Of a DNA stretch of 46,770 nt, positions 36,939-45,245 are shown one piece after another; positions within the stretch are counted from its first letter, which is position 1, and every line of letters starts with the position of its first letter. The notes beneath the pieces are model-generated. The model made no database searches and was not told the DNA's origin. It was given only the letters and a program-made list of their open reading frames with translations. A program made the position numbers and the translations under genes. The stretch is from contig VFJJ01000066.1 of assembly GCA_009886115.1 (NCBI GenBank), forward strand, positions 1-46,770. Direction: 5' to 3'. The stretch comes from Actinomycetota bacterium. GTDB lineage: Bacteria; Actinomycetota; Acidimicrobiia; IMCC26256; VFJJ01.

Positions 36939-36970
36939 CGACCCGGACACTCAAGTGAGTGCCCGGGTCG
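36939..36970. terminator. Hairpin terminator
   Basis: A 15-bp stem with one mismatch (CGACCCGGACACTCA against TGAGTGCCCGGGTCG) and a 2-4 nt loop lies just past the methyltransferase stop, facing the convergent thiolase. There is no T-tract. Confidence 0.75.
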
Positions 36971-37076
36971 CTTCGAGTACGGCTGATCTGCGGTCTCGCT
37001 GAGCTGCTGAGCTGCTGAGTGACGGGCCGAGGTGTGCGGACGGGACGGGAGACGGGAGTCCCCGCGACGGCGAGCG

Positions 37077-38276
37077 TCAGGCTGCTGACTTCTCGAGGAT
37101 GTGCAGTCCGCACGCCGAGCCCAGGCCGATGACATGGGCCAGTCCGACCTTGGCGCCCTCGATCTGGCGGGGCCCGGCCTCGCCACGCAGGTGGGTCGCG
37201 ATCTCCCAGAGGTTCGCGATGCCGGTGGCGGCGATGGGGTGGCCCTTCGACTCGAGCCCTCCCGATACGTTCACGGGCGTCGAGCCGTCACGCCACGTTG
37301 CACCGGAGTTGAAGAAGTCGACGGCGCCACCCTCGGGGCAGAGCATCAGGTTGTCGTAGTGCACCAACTCGGCGGTGGCGAAGCAGTCGTGCAGCTCGAC
37401 GAGATCGAGGTCGGAGGGGCCGATCCCGGCCTTCTCGTAGGCCTGCTTGGCGGCGTTGCGGGTGAGCGTGTTGACGTTCGGGAGCACCTGGCAGGCCTCC
37501 TCGTAGGGGTCGGTGGTGAGGATCGACGCCGAGATCTTCACGGCCCGTCGACGCTGCTCGACCGAGAGGGTCTTGAGCTTGGCGTCGCTCACGACCACAG
37601 CCGCCGCAGCGCCGTCGCAGTTCGCCGAGCACATCGGACGGGTGTTCGGGTACGAGATCATCACGTCGTTCATGATCTCCTCGAGGCTCATCCGCTTGGT
37701 GTAGGCCGCGAGCGGGTTGAGCGTGGAGTGGGCATGGTTCTTCTCGGAGATCTTGGCGAAGAGCTCGAAGGTGGCGCCGCCGTAGCGGTGGCCGTACTCC
37801 ATGCCGATCTGGGCGAAGGTGCCCGGCATGGTCTCGGTGCCGATCCGCCCGTCGATCGCGGCGATGGCGCCGTAACGCCCCGCCGGCGTCCAGGTCTTGG
37901 AGTCTTCCTTGCGTGATCCCCCGGCGAGCAGGCCCGCGCCGGCGAGCTTCTCGACACCCACCGCGAGGCCCATGTCGCACTCGCCCGCCTTGACGGCCAT
38001 GTAAGCGACGCGAACCGCAGTGGCGCCGGTGGCGCAGGCATTGGCCACGTTGTAGACGGGGATGCCGGTCTGACCCACCTGCTTCTGGAGCTGCTGGCCG
38101 ATCCCGCCGCCCAGCAGGTTCCCAGCGGCGAGCACGCCCATCTCACGCATGCTGACACCGCCGTCTGCGAGCGCACCCATGGTGGCTTCAGCTGCGAGGT
38201 CGACGGTGTCCTTGTCGGGGTGCTTGCCGAACTTGGTCATGTGGATCCCGAGGATCCAGATGTCGTCACTGGCCAT
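37077..38276 (-). CDS. Thiolase-family protein (SCP2/lipid-transfer type)
   Basis: This encodes 399 residues from ATG 38276 (GGAGGAG about 8 nt upstream). Nucleophilic Cys81 lies in NVANACATGAT. The later GHPIAATG supplies His and GLGSACGLH the second Cys. Members of this branch include true thiolases and the retro-aldolases of sterol side-chain breakdown, which pair with a DUF35 protein. That partner is encoded just upstream at 38394, on the same strand with 117 nt between, so the two likely form one complex acting on acyl-CoA. No dehydrogenase or hydratase gene is adjacent, so the pathway is undecided. Confidence 0.92.
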   Translation of the reverse strand: MASDDIWILGIHMTKFGKHPDKDTVDLAAEATMGALADGGVSMREMGVLAAGNLLGGGIGQQLQKQVGQTGIPVYNVANACATGATAVRVAYMAVKAGECDMGLAVGVEKLAGAGLLAGGSRKEDSKTWTPAGRYGAIAAIDGRIGTETMPGTFAQIGMEYGHRYGGATFELFAKISEKNHAHSTLNPLAAYTKRMSLEEIMNDVMISYPNTRPMCSANCDGAAAAVVVSDAKLKTLSVEQRRRAVKISASILTTDPYEEACQVLPNVNTLTRNAAKQAYEKAGIGPSDLDLVELHDCFATAELVHYDNLMLCPEGGAVDFFNSGATWRDGSTPVNVSGGLESKGHPIAATGIANLWEIATHLRGEAGPRQIEGAKVGLAHVIGLGSACGLHILEKSAA

Positions 38277-38283
38277 GGTGTGC

Positions 38284-38356
38284 TCCTCCGCTGTGCTGCT
38301 CGGCTGTCGGGCTGTCGGGCTACGTGGGGCCACGTGGGCTACGTGTGCTACTCGGA
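38284..38356. repeat. Low-complexity GCTGTCGG/GCTACGTG stretch
   Basis: Short near-tandem units in the gap between DUF35 and thiolase genes. CCACGTGG at 38330-38337 is palindromic. No gene is seen; a weak attenuating hairpin is possible. Confidence 0.4.
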
Positions 38357-38393
38357 CGGTTCGGGGACCTCGACCTGGGAGTCGACCGGCACG

Positions 38394-38786
38394 TCAGGCC
38401 GGTTCGTAGCCGAAGCCGATGGCCTCGGTGCCGGCCTCGTCGACGCCCATCGACGAGGTCGTGAGGCGGACCTTCATGCCCAGCGTCACGTGCTCGGGGT
38501 CGGGGGTGACGTTGAGGAGGTTGGCGCGAACGCTCGTGCCGCCACAGTCGACGATGGCCGACACGAACGGGACGGCGATACCCGGAGCGGCGAAGGCCAC
38601 GATGGTGAAGGCCCTGACCTCCCCGGACGAGTCGACGTCGACCTTGCGGAAGTCGGTGGCGAAGCAGCCGGCGCAGGCGTTGCGGCGGTCGAAGAACCGG
38701 GCGCCACACGAGGTGCACTCGTTGGCGACGAGATGGGGCTCGTCACCCAGCACGAGGTAGTCGACGAGCGGGATCGGTGCGGCCAT
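38394..38786 (-). CDS. DUF35/OB-fold zinc-ribbon acyl-CoA partner protein
   Basis: This encodes 130 residues. The N-terminal zinc ribbon has CTSCGARFFDRRNACAGC (C-x2-C ... C-x2-C), followed by an OB-fold with GEVRAFTIVAFA and FVSAIVDCGGT. Known DUF35 proteins bind acyl-CoA or bridge a thiolase to its partner enzyme (ChsH2-Ltp2 in steroid side-chain breakdown; thiolase/HMG-CoA synthase in archaea). The start is ATG 38786; an earlier in-frame ATG at 38888 gives a random-looking extension. It is the first gene of the pair with the thiolase. Confidence 0.9.
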   Translation of the reverse strand: MAAPIPLVDYLVLGDEPHLVANECTSCGARFFDRRNACAGCFATDFRKVDVDSSGEVRAFTIVAFAAPGIAVPFVSAIVDCGGTSVRANLLNVTPDPEHVTLGMKVRLTTSSMGVDEAGTEAIGFGYEPA

Positions 38787-38905
38787 CGAGGTCTCCAGGG
38801 AAGAGCGGTCGTCCCCCGAAGCTAACGCGCCGAGCGACGCCCCGCCCCGATCGAGACATTCGCGTCCGGTCTTCACGCCCACCACCATCGCTCGGCGGCG
38901 CTATC

Positions 38906-41209
38906 TCACAGCGACAAGACGCCCTGCTCGATTCGATGGACAGCGTTCAGATCGATCTCGTCGTCGGCCAGAGCAGGCGTCCCGAAGATGAGACCCTGCG
39001 CGCAATCGCAGCCGAGGCGTCGCAGGACCTCGCGCTGGGCGTCCGACTCGACTCCTTCGGCGATGGACACCATCTCGAAGGAACGCGCGAGATCGATGAT
39101 CGCCTTGATCGCCCGCTGTGCGCTCGAAGAGCTCCCGGGGACGAGGAGTTGGGCCACCAGCGCGGGATCGATCTTGAGCGCATCGGCGGGATCCGCGATC
39201 AGGGCAGCCAGCGGGAGCGCGGTACCGAACCCGTCGATCGCCACGTTGACGCCGTGACGTCGAAGCTCGGCGATGGTGGCTCGGATGGTCTCGTTCCCGC
39301 CAGCCACGACTCGCTCCGGAACCTCCAGGCACAGCCAGGAGGGCTCGACCCCGGTTTCCTCGAGCGCGTCCATGACGATCGCCGGGTAGTCGAACTGCTG
39401 GAGCGTCCGGTCGGAGACGTTGACACACACCGTGAGTGGCCAGTCCTCACGCGACTGCTCATGCCAGCACCGGAGCTGCGCACAGGCTTCCCTGAGCACC
39501 CACCGGTCGATGGGCACGATGAGATCGCACGACTCCGCGACGCCGATGAACTCGGCCGCGGCGATCAACCCTCGCTCCGGGTGCGACCAGCGGACGAGGG
39601 CTTCCATCCCGGCGAGCTCACCGCTGGCCAGTGACACGATCGGCTGGAAGGCGAGCGCGAGATGGTGGTCGTTCTTCGACCCGCAGGGGGAAGCAGGATG
39701 GCATGTGCTGCAGATCACCGCCCGGCGGAGCTGCTGCTCGACCAGCCGGCGCTGGTTGGTGCCGGAGCGGTCGTCGCCGTAGAGCTCCCATCCGCTCCGT
39801 CCGTTCACCTTGGCCCGGTACATCGCGGTGTCGGCGGCTCGCAACAGGTCGTCGGCCGCGCTCAGGTCGGGGGCGACGATGGCGATGCCGATGCTCGCGC
39901 CGATCCTGACCTCCTGCCCGCGCAGATGGAACGGCGTGGCGAAGGCCTGGCTGAGACGCCCGGCGATCCGACCGGCGTCGATCTGCTCGTTGAGCCCGTC
40001 GCACAACACGACGAACTCGTCGCCGCCGAAGCGGGCGACGGTGTCACTGGGCCGGATGGCCCGCCGGAGTCGATCGGCGGCACAGATCAGGAGCTCGTCG
40101 CCGGCCTCGTGACCGAGCGTGTCGTTGACGTCCTTGAACTTGTCGAGGTCGAGGAACAGCACGGCGACGGTCCCGTCGAGCGTGGCGCCGGGGTGCGATG
40201 CTCGGCGCTTGGCCCGGGCCAACGCCAACGCCAGACGGTCCATGAACAGGTTCCGGTTGGGTAGGCCGGTCAGGGCGTCGTGCAGCGCAGCATGCGAGAG
40301 CTGTTGTTGGATGTGGAAGCGCTCGAGGGCGATGGCGACGAGGTGGGCGGCCTGATCGACCAGCCGCTGCTCGTCAAGGGCCGGGCGGCGCGGCTCGCTG
40401 AAGTAGACGGTGAGAGCGCCCAGCACGTGGTCGCCCTCCGGCGCCAGGATGGGCATCGCCCACGCGGCGCGGAAGCCGTGCGCCAGGGCGGCGGCCCGGT
40501 CGGCCTCCCACACGTCGTCGGTCGCGATGTCGGCCGCGATCACCGCCTGATGCCGGTGCAGGCAGGCGCCCGGGCCGGCCGTCGGGCCGATCACCGAGCC
40601 CTCGACACCACTCAGGTACGCCGGCGGCAGGCTCGGCGCCGCCCCGACCTTGAGCGTGCGCCCGTCGTCGGTGAGATACACCCCGCACAGCATCCCGCCG
40701 CCGTGGCGTTCGACGAGCCCAACGATCTCGGTGAGCGTGGTCGAGAGCCCGGCGCCGCGGGCGATCATCTCGAGCACCCGGGCCTGGTCGGAACGGAACG
40801 CCTCGGCCCCGTTGCGCTCGATGGCGTAACGGATCGAGCGGGACAGCGAACGGGCATCGGCAAAACGCCGCGAGAGGAAGTCCTGAGCCCCGGCGTGGAC
40901 CGCGTCGGTTGCGAGCTGGTCGTCATCGAGATCGGTGAGCACGACGATCGGGAGGTTGTACCCGGTGTTGCGCAGCTTCAAGATGGCGGCGAGGCCGGCC
41001 GCGTCGGGGAGCGCCAGATCCAGGATCAGGCAGTCGGGCTGCATCGTCTCGAGCATCTCGACGGCCTCGGTGAGCCGACCGGCCCGATGGACGATCACCG
41101 GACCGTCCCACCCCTCCTCGAGGAGATGGTCGACGTCCGGCGCCAGCACGTCGAGCCCGAGATCGGCTTCGACGACCAGCAATTCGAGTCGACTGCCCGC
41201 CCGTTCCAT
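38906..41209 (-). CDS. Response regulator with GAF, GGDEF and EAL domains
   Basis: This 767-residue cytoplasmic protein is likely to make and/or break cyclic di-GMP. Receiver domain 1-125 with phospho-acceptor Asp64 in LILDLALPD; GAF domain about 150-300; GGDEF domain about 310-475 with intact GGDEF (395-399) and inhibitory-site RPSD (386-389); EAL domain about 518-755 with EAL (536-538). In the EAL domain the usual DDFGTG loop reads DGFGTA (659-664), losing one metal-binding Asp, while KID, AEGVES and CAQG motifs stay. The linker contains CSTCHPASPC (500-509). Start ATG 41209 places the receiver domain correctly; the longer frame from 41290 is not needed. No sensor kinase gene adjoins. Confidence 0.92.
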   Translation of the reverse strand: MERAGSRLELLVVEADLGLDVLAPDVDHLLEEGWDGPVIVHRAGRLTEAVEMLETMQPDCLILDLALPDAAGLAAILKLRNTGYNLPIVVLTDLDDDQLATDAVHAGAQDFLSRRFADARSLSRSIRYAIERNGAEAFRSDQARVLEMIARGAGLSTTLTEIVGLVERHGGGMLCGVYLTDDGRTLKVGAAPSLPPAYLSGVEGSVIGPTAGPGACLHRHQAVIAADIATDDVWEADRAAALAHGFRAAWAMPILAPEGDHVLGALTVYFSEPRRPALDEQRLVDQAAHLVAIALERFHIQQQLSHAALHDALTGLPNRNLFMDRLALALARAKRRASHPGATLDGTVAVLFLDLDKFKDVNDTLGHEAGDELLICAADRLRRAIRPSDTVARFGGDEFVVLCDGLNEQIDAGRIAGRLSQAFATPFHLRGQEVRIGASIGIAIVAPDLSAADDLLRAADTAMYRAKVNGRSGWELYGDDRSGTNQRRLVEQQLRRAVICSTCHPASPCGSKNDHHLALAFQPIVSLASGELAGMEALVRWSHPERGLIAAAEFIGVAESCDLIVPIDRWVLREACAQLRCWHEQSREDWPLTVCVNVSDRTLQQFDYPAIVMDALEETGVEPSWLCLEVPERVVAGGNETIRATIAELRRHGVNVAIDGFGTALPLAALIADPADALKIDPALVAQLLVPGSSSSAQRAIKAIIDLARSFEMVSIAEGVESDAQREVLRRLGCDCAQGLIFGTPALADDEIDLNAVHRIEQGVLSL

Positions 41210-41311
41210 GCCCGTGACCACCAGTCCCCACCGGTCGGCCCAGCACCCCTGGACGAGATGCACAGCTGGCCTGACGGCAAGTATCGGCACGCCGCCCGGC
41301 GACCTTGAGGC

Positions 41312-43519
41312 CTACCTGGCGGGCCCACGATCCTTCGCGTCGGTCGCGTGTTCCGTGACCGTGACGGTGGTATCGGTGGTAGCGGTGGTATCGGTGGTAG
41401 CGGCGGGGCGGCTGGCCGATGCCACGGCCGCCTTCGCGTGATAGCTCGATCGCACGAGCGGCCCGGACTCGACGTGGGCGAACCCCAGCGTGGCCGCGAG
41501 CTCACCGAGCGCCGCGAACTCGTCGGGGTGCCACCAGCGAACGACGGGCAGGTGGGCGGCGGTGGGCTGGAGGTACTGGCCGACGGTGAGGAGCCCGACG
41601 CCGACGCCACGCAGGTCGACCAGGGCGGCGTGGACCTCGGCGACCGTCTCGCCCATGCCCACGATGAGCCCCGACTTGGTCGGGAGCCCGGCGTCGGCGG
41701 CCCGGGCCAGCACCACGAGCGAACGGGCGTACCCGGCCGACGGGCGAGCCGCCCGCTGGAGCCGGGCGACGGTCTCCAGGTTGTGGTTGAGCACGTCGGG
41801 CCGGGCCTCGAAGATCGTGGCCAGCGCAGCCTCGTCGCCCTTCACATCGGAGATCAGCACCTCGACCGTCGTGGCCGGCGAGCGCTCGCGAACAGCGGCG
41901 ATGGTGGCGGCGAAATGGGCGGCGCCCCCGTCGGGCAGGTCGTCACGAGCCACGCAGGTGATGACCACGTGCGCCAGCCCGAGGCGGACCACGGCCTCGG
42001 CAACCTGATGGGGTTCGCCCGCATCGGGCGGCCCGGGCCGGCGGGTGTCGACGAGGCAGAACCCGCAGGCCCGGGTGCAGCGCTGGCCCAGGATCATGAA
42101 GGTGGCCGTGCGGTGCTCGCCCCAGCACTCGTAGATGTTCGGGCATCCCGCTTCCTCGCACACCGTCGTGAGGCCCAGATCGCCCACCAGCCGTTTCATC
42201 TCCGCATAGCCACCGTCCAGCCGGGCTCGAACCCGCATCCACTCGGGCCGCTCGGTGCGCGCCGGTCGGCCCTCGTCGGGCTCGACGACACCGGCCTCGG
42301 CCAGCCGTCCGAGCAGGCGAACGGGCTGGGCTCGGGACGAGGGCCGAGCTCGGGATCCGGGCTCGGCCAGCGGTGTCGCGTCGGCCCGACCGCGAGTGGG
42401 GTGCGACTCGTTCGCTCGCCCGTGATCGCGGTCGTGCTCGCGGACACCGTCGGCCACGCGGACGCCGTCGGCCTCGCGGCCGCCGCGGTCGCCGCCGTGC
42501 TCGTGGGCGCGGTCGTGCTCGCGGGCGCGGTCGTGCTCGCGGAGGCCGTCATGCTCACGGGCGCCGTCAAGCTCGCGAGCGCGGTCGTGCTCGCGGACGC
42601 CGTCGGCCTCGCGGCCGCCGTCAAGCTCGCGGACACCGTCGGCGTCGACGACGCCGGGGCCGCCAGCCTCGGCGCCCGCCGGGGTCTGGGCCAGGCGGCT
42701 GAAGGCGCTGAGATCCTCGGGACGGATCCGCCACGCGACATCGTGGCGGGCGACCTCGGTGTGACCGAATCGCTCGGCGAATCGGTGCGCGAACGCATCG
42801 GCCACCGCCCGCATCTCGACCGGACGGCCCAGCTCGGCCTCGAGCGACGTGACGCCGCGGTCGCGGATGCCGCAGGGGACGATGTGGTCGAACATCGCCA
42901 GGTCGGTGCTCACGTTGAGAGCGATGCCGTGCATCGAACGCCCCCGGCTCACCTTCACCCCGATCGCCGCGATCTTCCTCGGGCGCTCGGGGGCACCCGG
43001 GACACCGGTTCCGGGGGCCGGGTTACCGGCCGCGGCCGCGGGGACACCCGTTCCGGCTGCCGGGTTACCGGCCACGGCTGCGGGGGCACCGGCTCTGGCT
43101 GCGACTGCGGCTGGGCGCCCGTCGACCCAGACGCCGGTGAAGCCGGGCTCGGTGAACGCCGTCTGGCCGAGATCAGCCAGCGCGGCGATCAGCACCGCTT
43201 CGAGATCGCGGACGTAGCGCACCACGTCGGTCATCCCGCCCCGCCACTCGGGGAGCGTGATGATCGGGTAGGCCACGAGCTGCCCGGGCCCGTGGTAGGT
43301 GATGTCGCCGCCGCGGTCGACCTCGACGCACTCCGCTCCCACCAGGGCCGGATCGACCAGCAGGTGCTCTCGCGACGAGCGCGACCCCAGCGTGTACACG
43401 TGCGGATGCTCGAGGAGCAGGAGGTGGTCGACGGGCGAACGCTGGTGCAGCGCTCGCTGGAGCGCCCAGGCCTCCCGGTAGGGCACCCGGCCCAGCCAGC
43501 GAGCGTGCAGCGTGGTCAT
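41312..43519 (-). CDS. LipB-LipA fusion: octanoyltransferase plus lipoyl synthase
   Basis: One open frame of 735 residues holds both steps of lipoate synthesis. LipB (1-275): GGDITYHGPGQ (70-80), Lys182 in RKIAAIGVK, and catalytic Cys216 in HIVPCGI. LipA (about 405-735): auxiliary-cluster cysteines C454, C459, C465 in CEEAGCPNIYEC, the radical-SAM CTRACGFC (481, 485, 488) and RSSYHAK near the end. Between them lies a charged linker (about 285-400) of REHD-type repeats. A second repeat insertion (136-180) interrupts LipB. No stop codon, and no ATG or GTG that would open LipA before its conserved PEWMRVR, is found in the linker. Start ATG 43519 has CACAAT 7 nt upstream. LipB and LipA are usually separate proteins. 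Confidence 0.9.
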   Translation of the reverse strand: MTTLHARWLGRVPYREAWALQRALHQRSPVDHLLLLEHPHVYTLGSRSSREHLLVDPALVGAECVEVDRGGDITYHGPGQLVAYPIITLPEWRGGMTDVVRYVRDLEAVLIAALADLGQTAFTEPGFTGVWVDGRPAAVAARAGAPAAVAGNPAAGTGVPAAAAGNPAPGTGVPGAPERPRKIAAIGVKVSRGRSMHGIALNVSTDLAMFDHIVPCGIRDRGVTSLEAELGRPVEMRAVADAFAHRFAERFGHTEVARHDVAWRIRPEDLSAFSRLAQTPAGAEAGGPGVVDADGVRELDGGREADGVREHDRARELDGAREHDGLREHDRAREHDRAHEHGGDRGGREADGVRVADGVREHDRDHGRANESHPTRGRADATPLAEPGSRARPSSRAQPVRLLGRLAEAGVVEPDEGRPARTERPEWMRVRARLDGGYAEMKRLVGDLGLTTVCEEAGCPNIYECWGEHRTATFMILGQRCTRACGFCLVDTRRPGPPDAGEPHQVAEAVVRLGLAHVVITCVARDDLPDGGAAHFAATIAAVRERSPATTVEVLISDVKGDEAALATIFEARPDVLNHNLETVARLQRAARPSAGYARSLVVLARAADAGLPTKSGLIVGMGETVAEVHAALVDLRGVGVGLLTVGQYLQPTAAHLPVVRWWHPDEFAALGELAATLGFAHVESGPLVRSSYHAKAAVASASRPAATTDTTATTDTTVTVTEHATDAKDRGPAR
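42404..42640. repeat. Degenerate 18-bp coding repeat in the LipB-LipA linker
   Basis: On the minus strand, units such as CGCGAGCACGACCGCGCC encode REHDRA. Variants give RELDGA, READGV and REHDGL. Copies are imperfect but always a multiple of three bases. This is not a CRISPR array: there are no unique spacers. Confidence 0.85.
42980..43114. repeat. Coding repeat inserted in the LipB domain
   Basis: About 45-bp units encode AGNPA(A/P)GTGVP(A/G) twice. They lie between two conserved LipB segments (WVDG and RKIAAIG), where LipB normally has a short loop. Confidence 0.8.
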
Positions 43520-43526
43520 GGTGACG

Positions 43527-43532
43527 ATTGTG
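43527..43532 (-). promoter_or_regulatory. -10-like box of the LipB-LipA gene
   Basis: CACAAT ends 7 nt before ATG 43519; it differs from TANNNT by its first base. Confidence 0.3.
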
Positions 43533-43563
43533 CCCCGCTCGGGCCCCCGTCCCCCACCCGTCA

Positions 43564-43616
43564 GCGTTCTTTGTGGCCACGACCGCGCCGGGAGCGGCCC
43601 TGGACACAAAGAACGC
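43564..43616. terminator. Inverted repeat C after the E2 gene
   Basis: A perfect 12-bp stem GCGTTCTTTGTG / CACAAAGAACGC with a 29-nt GC-rich loop. It lies 5 nt past the E2 stop, so it may end the lpd-E2 transcript ahead of the LipB-LipA gene. Confidence 0.55.
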
Positions 43617-43621
43617 GCTGG

Positions 43622-45199
43622 CTACGCCAGCTCGGTCTCCCAGTCGCGGGTCTCGAGGATCTCCTTCAGGCGCCGCAGGAACGCCGCCGAGTAGGCCCCG
43701 TCGAACGCCCGATGATCGAACGTCTGGCTCACGTAGCCGATGTGGCGCACCGCGATGGAGTCGCCGTCGGGACCCTCGACCACCACGGGACGCTTCTTCA
43801 CGCCGTCGGTCGTGAGGATGGCCACCTGGGGCTGGTTGATCACCGCGGTCGAGATGTGGGTGCCGAAGGGCCCGGGGTTGGTGATCGTGTAGGTCCCGCC
43901 GGCGATGTCGTCGGGGCCGAGCTGACGGGAGCGGGCCTTCTCGGCGAGCTCGCGGATCTCACGGGCGATCTGGCGCAGCCGCTTGCCGTCGGCGTTCCTG
44001 ATCACCGGCACGATGAGCCCGGTGAAGTCGAGGTCGACGGCGACGCCGAGGTTCACAGTCGACCGAACGACGAGGGAGTCGCCCTCGATGCTGGCGTTCA
44101 CCTGGGGGTACTCGGTGATCGTGTCGACGAGGGCCCGGCTCACGAACGGGAGGTAGGTGAGGCTGAACCCTTCCCGGGCCCGCCATTCGGCCTGTGCCGC
44201 CCGCCGGACCCGTTCGATGCGCTCGAAGTCGATCTCCATCGACATCGAGACGTGGGCGCTCGTGTCGAGGGACCGGACCATGTGCTCGGCCGTCCGGCGT
44301 CGCATCGACGTGAACGGCACCACCTGATCGCGGGGCCCCACCTGGACCGCAGCCCGCACGACCGGCACCGATGGGGCGGCGGCCGGAGCGGCCGGTGGGG
44401 GCGCAGCAACCGGCTGCGGGGCCGGCGACGGCGAGGGCGTGGCGACGGGCTGCGGTGCCGCGGCTGCCGGGGCCGGAGCAGCAGGGGCAGGGGGCGGAGG
44501 CGGGGCCTGTGCAGCAGGTACCGGGGCCACCTCGGGGGGCGGGGGTTGTGGAGCGGACGAGGCGGCCGGGGCTGGCTGGGTGCCGGCGGCGCGATCGTCG
44601 ATGTAGTCGAGGACGTCGTTGCGGGTGATCCGACCGCCGGCGCCGGTTCCCGGGATCTGCGCCGAATCGAGACCGTGCTCGACGATCAGGCGCCTGACCA
44701 CGGGAGACAGCACCATCGCGTCGGGGCGGTCGCCACCGGACGCGTCTGCGGGCACAGCAGCGGGCGCTGGCGCGCTCTGAGCAACCGGAGCGGTCTGAGC
44801 AACCGGGGCGGCCGGGGCGGCAGCTGGCGGCACACCAGCCGGCACCGGCGGCGGAGGCGGGGGAGCCGGCGCAACCTCGACCACCGGAGCCGGAGGCGGC
44901 GGTGGCGGTGGCGCAAGTACCGCCTCAGGGGGAGCTGGCGGCGGCGTCGGGGGGTCGACGGCCGCAGCGTCGCCGATCACGGCGAGCGGAGTCCCGACGG
45001 GGACCGTCTCGCCCTCGGCCACGAGGATCGCACTGAGCACCCCGGCCTCAGACGACGGGACCTCGGAGTCGACCTTGTCGGTCGAGACCTCGAACAGGAG
45101 CTCGTCGCGTTCGACCCGATCGCCGACCTGCTTGAGCCACTTGGTGATGGTGCCCTCGGTGACTGTCTCGCCCAACTGCGGCATGGTGATCTGACCCAC
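43622..45199 (-). CDS. sucB: Dihydrolipoamide acyltransferase, E2 of a 2-oxoacid dehydrogenase
   Basis: This 525-residue protein is the core of a 2-oxoglutarate, pyruvate or branched-chain dehydrogenase. One lipoyl domain (1-77) has the lipoylated Lys42 in VSTDKVDSE. A long Pro/Ala linker leads to the peripheral-subunit-binding domain (about 163-200, SPVVRRLIVEHGLDSAQIPG) and, after a second Pro/Ala linker (205-290), the catalytic domain ends in HRAFDG with His496 and Asp500. Which oxoacid is used cannot be told from this gene alone; E1 is not in the window. Start GTG 45199 has GAGGAGAG upstream. It lies 46 nt after lpd, in one operon, and next to the LipB-LipA fusion that lipoylates it. Confidence 0.92.
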   Translation of the reverse strand: MGQITMPQLGETVTEGTITKWLKQVGDRVERDELLFEVSTDKVDSEVPSSEAGVLSAILVAEGETVPVGTPLAVIGDAAAVDPPTPPPAPPEAVLAPPPPPPPAPVVEVAPAPPPPPPVPAGVPPAAAPAAPVAQTAPVAQSAPAPAAVPADASGGDRPDAMVLSPVVRRLIVEHGLDSAQIPGTGAGGRITRNDVLDYIDDRAAGTQPAPAASSAPQPPPPEVAPVPAAQAPPPPPAPAAPAPAAAAPQPVATPSPSPAPQPVAAPPPAAPAAAPSVPVVRAAVQVGPRDQVVPFTSMRRRTAEHMVRSLDTSAHVSMSMEIDFERIERVRRAAQAEWRAREGFSLTYLPFVSRALVDTITEYPQVNASIEGDSLVVRSTVNLGVAVDLDFTGLIVPVIRNADGKRLRQIAREIRELAEKARSRQLGPDDIAGGTYTITNPGPFGTHISTAVINQPQVAILTTDGVKKRPVVVEGPDGDSIAVRHIGYVSQTFDHRAFDGAYSAAFLRRLKEILETRDWETELA

Positions 45200-45245
45200 G
45201 AACTCTCCTCGGTACCGTTGTGCTGCTCTCGCCAGCCTTGCGTTC

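Noticed and set aside
42404-42640. CRISPR array
   Set aside because: Repeats are short, imperfect, in frame within a gene, and have no unique spacers or cas genes nearby.
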